Assembly: GCA_024280855.1 (NCBI GenBank)
Contig: JAJRPG010000062.1
Coordinates: 1-64,000, forward strand
Direction: 5' to 3'
Source: Planctomycetota bacterium
GTDB lineage: Bacteria; Planctomycetota; Phycisphaerae; UBA1845
DNA length: 64,000 bases
Shown: one piece after another, positions 60,383-64,000 of the stretch
Numbering within the stretch: position 1 is the first letter of the stretch
Layout: every line of letters begins with the position of its first letter
Program-made: the position numbers and the translations under genes
Notes under the pieces: model-generated
What the model was told of the DNA's origin: nothing
Database searches by the model: none
Seen by the model: only the letters and a program-made list of their open reading frames with translations

Positions 60383-61501
60383 CTATTTCGTACCCGTAGG
60401 TTCAGCCGGCAGGGGAATCTTCGTGCGAATCAATTTACCAGGCGGCAACCTAATAGGGATATAGCCATCTTCTTTAATCTGCTGCGTCACAATTTTCACA
60501 TCAAGCATGACATCGGCTAAACGCTGCAAACTCAGCACAGCGGCTTCGTAAAGTCGCGCATCAGTGGCCAGCAGCCCGGCTGACCCCTTACCCTGCTCAA
60601 CTCGATCTAAAACCGCAGCAAGGCTCGTAGCCCCTTTTGCAAGATTCTCTAATACCTCGTTGGTTTTCACGAACGTTTGATCGAGGTCTTCTCTTAGATC
60701 GCTGATACCCTCATTGACGTTGCCTGTAATACGCTCGCTTTGCTGTTTCCATAACAGCATCGTATCTTTGAGCGCACCGGAAGCATCTCGCAAATCACGC
60801 ACCGCAATTTTCACATCACCCTGAACCGCACCATCTCCGAGCACCTTATTAAGGTTAGCCACCAATTTATCGATGCGCTCAATAGCCGTACTCAAGTTCG
60901 GCGTGATGCCATTTGCTGCCGCGTCAGGCTCGCCGGTTTGCGCCACGCTGCGAGGCTCCATCAGCTTGGACATGTTCGTACCAACAGGCGCCCACTGTTC
61001 AGTAAGATCGCCGATGTTCACGATCGCGCGATTTACATTATCCACCATGTCTTTAGAAATCATCTCGCCGATGATGCTACGCATTTCGCCTGGAATAGAA
61101 GCATTTTCTCTCGGGATAGAGCCAGATGACGTACCGGGAACGACAACAATTTCAATATGACCAGCCCCAATCCCCAACGTCGCGCCATACACCTTAGCCG
61201 TCGATCCGATCGGGATTGAATAGGTATTGTTGATGCCCGTGACAACGCGTACGCCTATCTCTGGATGCTTCAAGTCTTCAAACTCCAAACGCTTAACGCG
61301 ACCAATCTCAACGCCGTTAAGCTGTACCGGGCTACCTTCTCCGATACCGTTTAGGTTTGTAACGTTGGTTACGTTTAGTTCCCATTCATTGCCGCCTAAC
61401 CAACTAGGCGTCTCGCCAAACCACACCATGAGGATAGCCAGCATGGAAAAACCGGCGATCACAAACAGCCCAACCCAAAAATTTCGCGATACTTCGCTCA
61501 T
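60383..61501 (-). CDS. mlaD: MlaD-family (MCE-domain) lipid-transport protein
   Basis: A 372-aa periplasmic protein with one N-terminal membrane anchor (FWVGLFVIAGFSMLAILMVWFG). The MCE domain (residues 38-115, VTNLNGIGEGSPVQLNGVEIG, IGSTAKVYGATLGIG) forms a ring that binds lipids between the membranes. A helical C-terminal region (about 165-330) includes REDLDQTFVKTNEVLENLAKG and other coiled-coil-like stretches. It overlaps the ATPase by four bases (ATGA), so they are translationally coupled. mlaB and mlaC are not in the window. Confidence 0.92.
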   Translation of the reverse strand: MSEVSRNFWVGLFVIAGFSMLAILMVWFGETPSWLGGNEWELNVTNVTNLNGIGEGSPVQLNGVEIGRVKRLEFEDLKHPEIGVRVVTGINNTYSIPIGSTAKVYGATLGIGAGHIEIVVVPGTSSGSIPRENASIPGEMRSIIGEMISKDMVDNVNRAIVNIGDLTEQWAPVGTNMSKLMEPRSVAQTGEPDAAANGITPNLSTAIERIDKLVANLNKVLGDGAVQGDVKIAVRDLRDASGALKDTMLLWKQQSERITGNVNEGISDLREDLDQTFVKTNEVLENLAKGATSLAAVLDRVEQGKGSAGLLATDARLYEAAVLSLQRLADVMLDVKIVTQQIKEDGYIPIRLPPGKLIRTKIPLPAEPTGTK

Positions 61502-62304
61502 GCTTTTTGCTTCCCGTGCAATGTCTCTAACACTTCATCGGAACATCGACCCTCAACAAAACATCGTACCCGCGGATCGTCCGTGTTCATAACAGCCTCA
61601 GCCGTGCCATCAAAGATGAATTTTCCCTTATAAAGCATGACTATCCGATCCGCGATTTTTTGAGCACTAGCCATGTCGTGGGTGACGACAACACTGGTAA
61701 CGCCTAACTCATGCTTCAATTTCAGGATCAACTCGTTAATTTCATCAGCCCGAGGCGGGTCCAAACCCGTCGTAGGCTCGTCATACAAAATAAGCTCCGG
61801 GTCAACCGCAATCGCCCGTGCCAGCGCCACCCGCTTTTTCTGCCCGCCTGACAAATCCGCAGGCCAGCGATGTTGAAAACCATCCATACCCACCATCGCC
61901 AATTTTTCCGCTACAGCATCGGCGACCTCAGACTTATTTTTTTGACTATGCTCTACAATGGGGAAAGCCACGTTGTCTGCTACAGTCATGGAGTCAAATA
62001 GCGCGCTGAGCTGAAACAAGAAACCAAAACGATGGCGAATCGAAACCAGCGCTCGATCCGAAAGATTGTCTATGCGCCTGGAGCGATAGTACACCTCGCC
62101 ACGGTCAGGCTTGAGTAGTCGCACGATGTGTTTGAGTATCACACTCTTACCCGCGCCGGACTCACCAATTACAACCGTCGTCTCGCCAGTTTTCAGTTCA
62201 AGATCAATCCCGTCCAGGACAACCAAATCGTCGAATCGTTTATGAACATCCACCAACTTAATAAGCGGTTCGTGATTGGATGACGACTGAATCATGGTAG
62301 ACAC
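61498..62304 (-). CDS. mlaF: MlaF-type ABC transporter ATPase
   Basis: A 268-aa ATPase of the Mla/MCE phospholipid transporter. Walker A: GESGAGKSVIL. Q-loop in FGFLFQLSALFDSMTVADNVAF. Signature: LSGGQKKRVALARA. Walker B: ELILYDEPTTGLDP. H-loop: VVTHD. Complete and of normal length. It sits between mlaE and mlaD in one minus-strand operon. Confidence 0.94.
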   Translation of the reverse strand: MSTMIQSSSNHEPLIKLVDVHKRFDDLVVLDGIDLELKTGETTVVIGESGAGKSVILKHIVRLLKPDRGEVYYRSRRIDNLSDRALVSIRHRFGFLFQLSALFDSMTVADNVAFPIVEHSQKNKSEVADAVAEKLAMVGMDGFQHRWPADLSGGQKKRVALARAIAVDPELILYDEPTTGLDPPRADEINELILKLKHELGVTSVVVTHDMASAQKIADRIVMLYKGKFIFDGTAEAVMNTDDPRVRCFVEGRCSDEVLETLHGKQKA

Positions 62305-62317
62305 AAAAACAATATAT

Positions 62318-63136
62318 CTAAATAAGCGACTTAAACCCGAATAGCCCGCGATATAAACCAGAGAGGAACGTGCCGATGAAAAAGTCGGTAATTAAAATCG
62401 TAATAAAGCTAATCACGAACGATTCTGTACAGGCCTTGCCCACACCTTCTGCGCCTGTGCGACAATGAAACCCTTTGTAACATGCGATCATCGCAATCGC
62501 GCCGCCAAACACGATGCTCTTAGTAAAACCGACCATCACATCCCAGCCTTCAATAGCCGACTGAATATGATACCAATAAGGCCCAGACGGGATGCCCTTC
62601 ATCATGACCGCGACAAACCAGCCAGCGAGAGACCCTGCGACATCGCAGAAAAACGTCAACAGCGGCGCGAACAACAGACAGGCCAGGAATCTCGGAACGA
62701 CCAACTGGCGAATCGGGTCTGTCCCCATGACAGACAGTGCGCTGATTTGTTCTGTCACTCGCATCGTGCCCAGCTCAGCCGTGAGCGCCCCGCCTACCCG
62801 GCCGGCTAACATGACCCCAGCCAAAACCGGACCAAGCTCCTGCACGAGCGTTACCGTCACTAGAATTCCCATATGATTTTCAAACCCAGCGGCGCTAAGC
62901 TGGTCGAAACTTTGGATAGCTAACACCAACCCCACGAAAGTGCCGGTGATGATAATGACGGGGAGCGTGCGGTTGCCAATCTCAAAAAAGAGCGGCATGG
63001 TACGAGCCCAGGTGCGTCGTTGCACCAGACCGGGAATGAGCCAGCGCAACATCTGCCAGCAGAACATCGCACCTTGTCCAAAAGCACTAATCGACGAAGT
63101 GGTTCTAGCCCCGATGGCTGAAAATACATTTATCAT
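62318..63136 (-). CDS. mlaE: MlaE-type ABC transporter permease
   Basis: A 272-aa inner-membrane permease. It has a first amphipathic/TM region (QMLRWLIPGLVQRR), then the diagnostic Mla signature (GGALTAELGTMRVTEQISALSVMGTDPIRQLVVPRFLA), and five or so TM segments to the C-terminus. First gene of the operon, 13 bases before mlaF. ATG 63136. The complex moves phospholipids between inner and outer membranes; direction in this organism is not known. Confidence 0.93.
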   Translation of the reverse strand: MINVFSAIGARTTSSISAFGQGAMFCWQMLRWLIPGLVQRRTWARTMPLFFEIGNRTLPVIIITGTFVGLVLAIQSFDQLSAAGFENHMGILVTVTLVQELGPVLAGVMLAGRVGGALTAELGTMRVTEQISALSVMGTDPIRQLVVPRFLACLLFAPLLTFFCDVAGSLAGWFVAVMMKGIPSGPYWYHIQSAIEGWDVMVGFTKSIVFGGAIAMIACYKGFHCRTGAEGVGKACTESFVISFITILITDFFIGTFLSGLYRGLFGFKSLI

Positions 63137-63273
63137 CCGTCACCGCAGCCTTACCGTCATCAGCGACATACTGGAACTGGTACAAGTTGAATACATCTTC
63201 CCGCGCCATCCATACCTGTCAAACCTTATAGCCATCGTTGTCGAGTTCCCGAACTCCCCTTATTATATCGTAC

Positions 63274-64000
63274 ATGTCCGAACCCGCACCGGTTGCGTCT
63301 ATCATTGTGCCCACTTTCCGCGAAGCCGAGAATCTCGAATCGCTTATCGAACGTTGCTTCTTAGCCACCCAAAATGCCAACATCCAAGCCGAGCTAATCA
63401 TCGTAGACGACAATTCCGACGACGGCACTGATGATGTGATCGAGAAATTCGTCGATCGTTATCCAGTTAAACTTATCATCCGCAAAGGAAAACGAGGACT
63501 CGCCACAGCTGTGCTAGCCGGATTTGAACATGCCAGAGGAGACAAATTTGTCGTTCTCGACGCAGACCTGCAGCATCCCCCGGAAATGATTCCAGCACTG
63601 TTACAAGCCTTAGATAACGAAGAATGCGATTTCGCCCTTGGCTCCAGATATGCCCAAGGCGGCGGCATCGAAGAAAGTTGGCCCTTGTATCGTCGGCTAA
63701 CCTCGCGCGTGGCTACCCTGCTAGCCAACCCGCTCGCCCCATTGGCGGACCCCATGTCGGGTTTTTTTGCAATTACGCGTGAGACGTGGAAAAACGCAGC
63801 CCATCTTAACCCTCATGGCTACAAAATCGCCTTGGAAATATACGTCAAAGCACGCTGCACCAGGCCTATCGAAGTCCCTATTTACTTTGCTACGCGTCGC
63901 GCGGGTGAGAGCAAGCTGACCATGTCGCAGAAAATTCAATACGCCTGCTCGCTACTGGGCCTGTTCAAGTTTCGATTTCCCAAATCCTACCGACTTACCT
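63274..64000 (+). CDS. DPM1-like glycosyltransferase family 2 (cut by window end)
   Basis: An open frame starts at ATG 63274 (MSEPAPVASIIVPTFREAE) and runs to the window end, at least 242 codons. Motifs: VPTFREAENLESLIERC, VDDNSDDGTDDVIE, GLATAVLAGFEHARGD, LDADLQHPPEMI (catalytic DxD) and PMSGFFAITRE. This is the dolichol-phosphate or polyprenyl-phosphate mannosyltransferase type, which makes the lipid-linked sugar that GT-C enzymes such as 59019-60374 use. No ribosome site is visible. The C-terminus (possibly a GtrA-like membrane domain) is outside the window. Confidence 0.85.
   Translation, partial: MSEPAPVASIIVPTFREAENLESLIERCFLATQNANIQAELIIVDDNSDDGTDDVIEKFVDRYPVKLIIRKGKRGLATAVLAGFEHARGDKFVVLDADLQHPPEMIPALLQALDNEECDFALGSRYAQGGGIEESWPLYRRLTSRVATLLANPLAPLADPMSGFFAITRETWKNAAHLNPHGYKIALEIYVKARCTRPIEVPIYFATRRAGESKLTMSQKIQYACSLLGLFKFRFPKSYRLT

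Overview
The window looks like chromosomal DNA of a planctomycete-type bacterium, probably class Phycisphaerae. This is inference from several signs: three integral membrane proteins carry a CxxCGYDL...RCPECG zinc ribbon; secreted proteins are built from cysteine-rich, dockerin-like and DCNxNxIPDxCD or thrombospondin-type-3-like repeats; and LpxD, LpxI and an MlaEFD-type transporter indicate a diderm cell with lipid A. No phage, integron or CRISPR locus is visible. TAG ends many ordinary genes, so the code is standard.

Layout. 1-2.9 kb: the tail of an unknown gene, a zinc-ribbon membrane protein and a CstA-type transporter. 3-9.9 kb: a giant secreted cysteine-rich protein with 699-bp internal repeats, cut by one in-frame TAG. 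10.6-25.8 kb: mostly housekeeping genes (yidC, a metallophosphoesterase, tsaB, an S41 protease, a SpoIIE phosphatase, Glu dehydrogenase, rnc, rpmH, rpsA and a sigma-70 factor). 26-38.5 kb: a dUTPase-like protein, a CPBP protease, trpC, clpS, an aminotransferase, a sulfotransferase, an S1-domain fusion, tRNA-Ser(CGA), a GIY-YIG protein, a FlgT-N/LPP20-like protein, a spermidine-synthase-like protein and a beta-carbonic-anhydrase-like protein. 39.7-54.5 kb: an envelope and secretome region (TSP3-repeat protein, dockerin pseudogene, outer-membrane protein, PQQ propeller, lipid-carrier-like protein, S41 protease, polA, tiny Tyr/Asp-rich lipoprotein, astacin protease, tail-collar protein). 54.9-64 kb: lpxI and lpxD, two glycosyltransferase-type genes, mlaEFD, and a truncated glycosyltransferase at the right edge.

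The intergenic spaces hold at least six families of palindromic repeats (called A-F here), 30-180 bp each, often stacked. One family-D copy is exactly 16 codons long and lies in frame inside the CPBP protease. A B+E composite stands in direct orientation on both sides of one zinc-ribbon gene.

The most notable signals are: (i) a gene joining a copy of the last S1 domain of ribosomal protein S1 to an unfamiliar N-terminus with three FTLMG-like motifs; (ii) the amber-interrupted repeat protein; (iii) a shared C-terminal module ending GFGVxGCxxGTCVPxCP in two unrelated secreted proteins; (iv) apparent AUC and possibly AUU start codons for the sigma factor and glutamate dehydrogenase, the former with a hairpin whose base overlaps the Shine-Dalgarno; and (v) the in-coding repeat.
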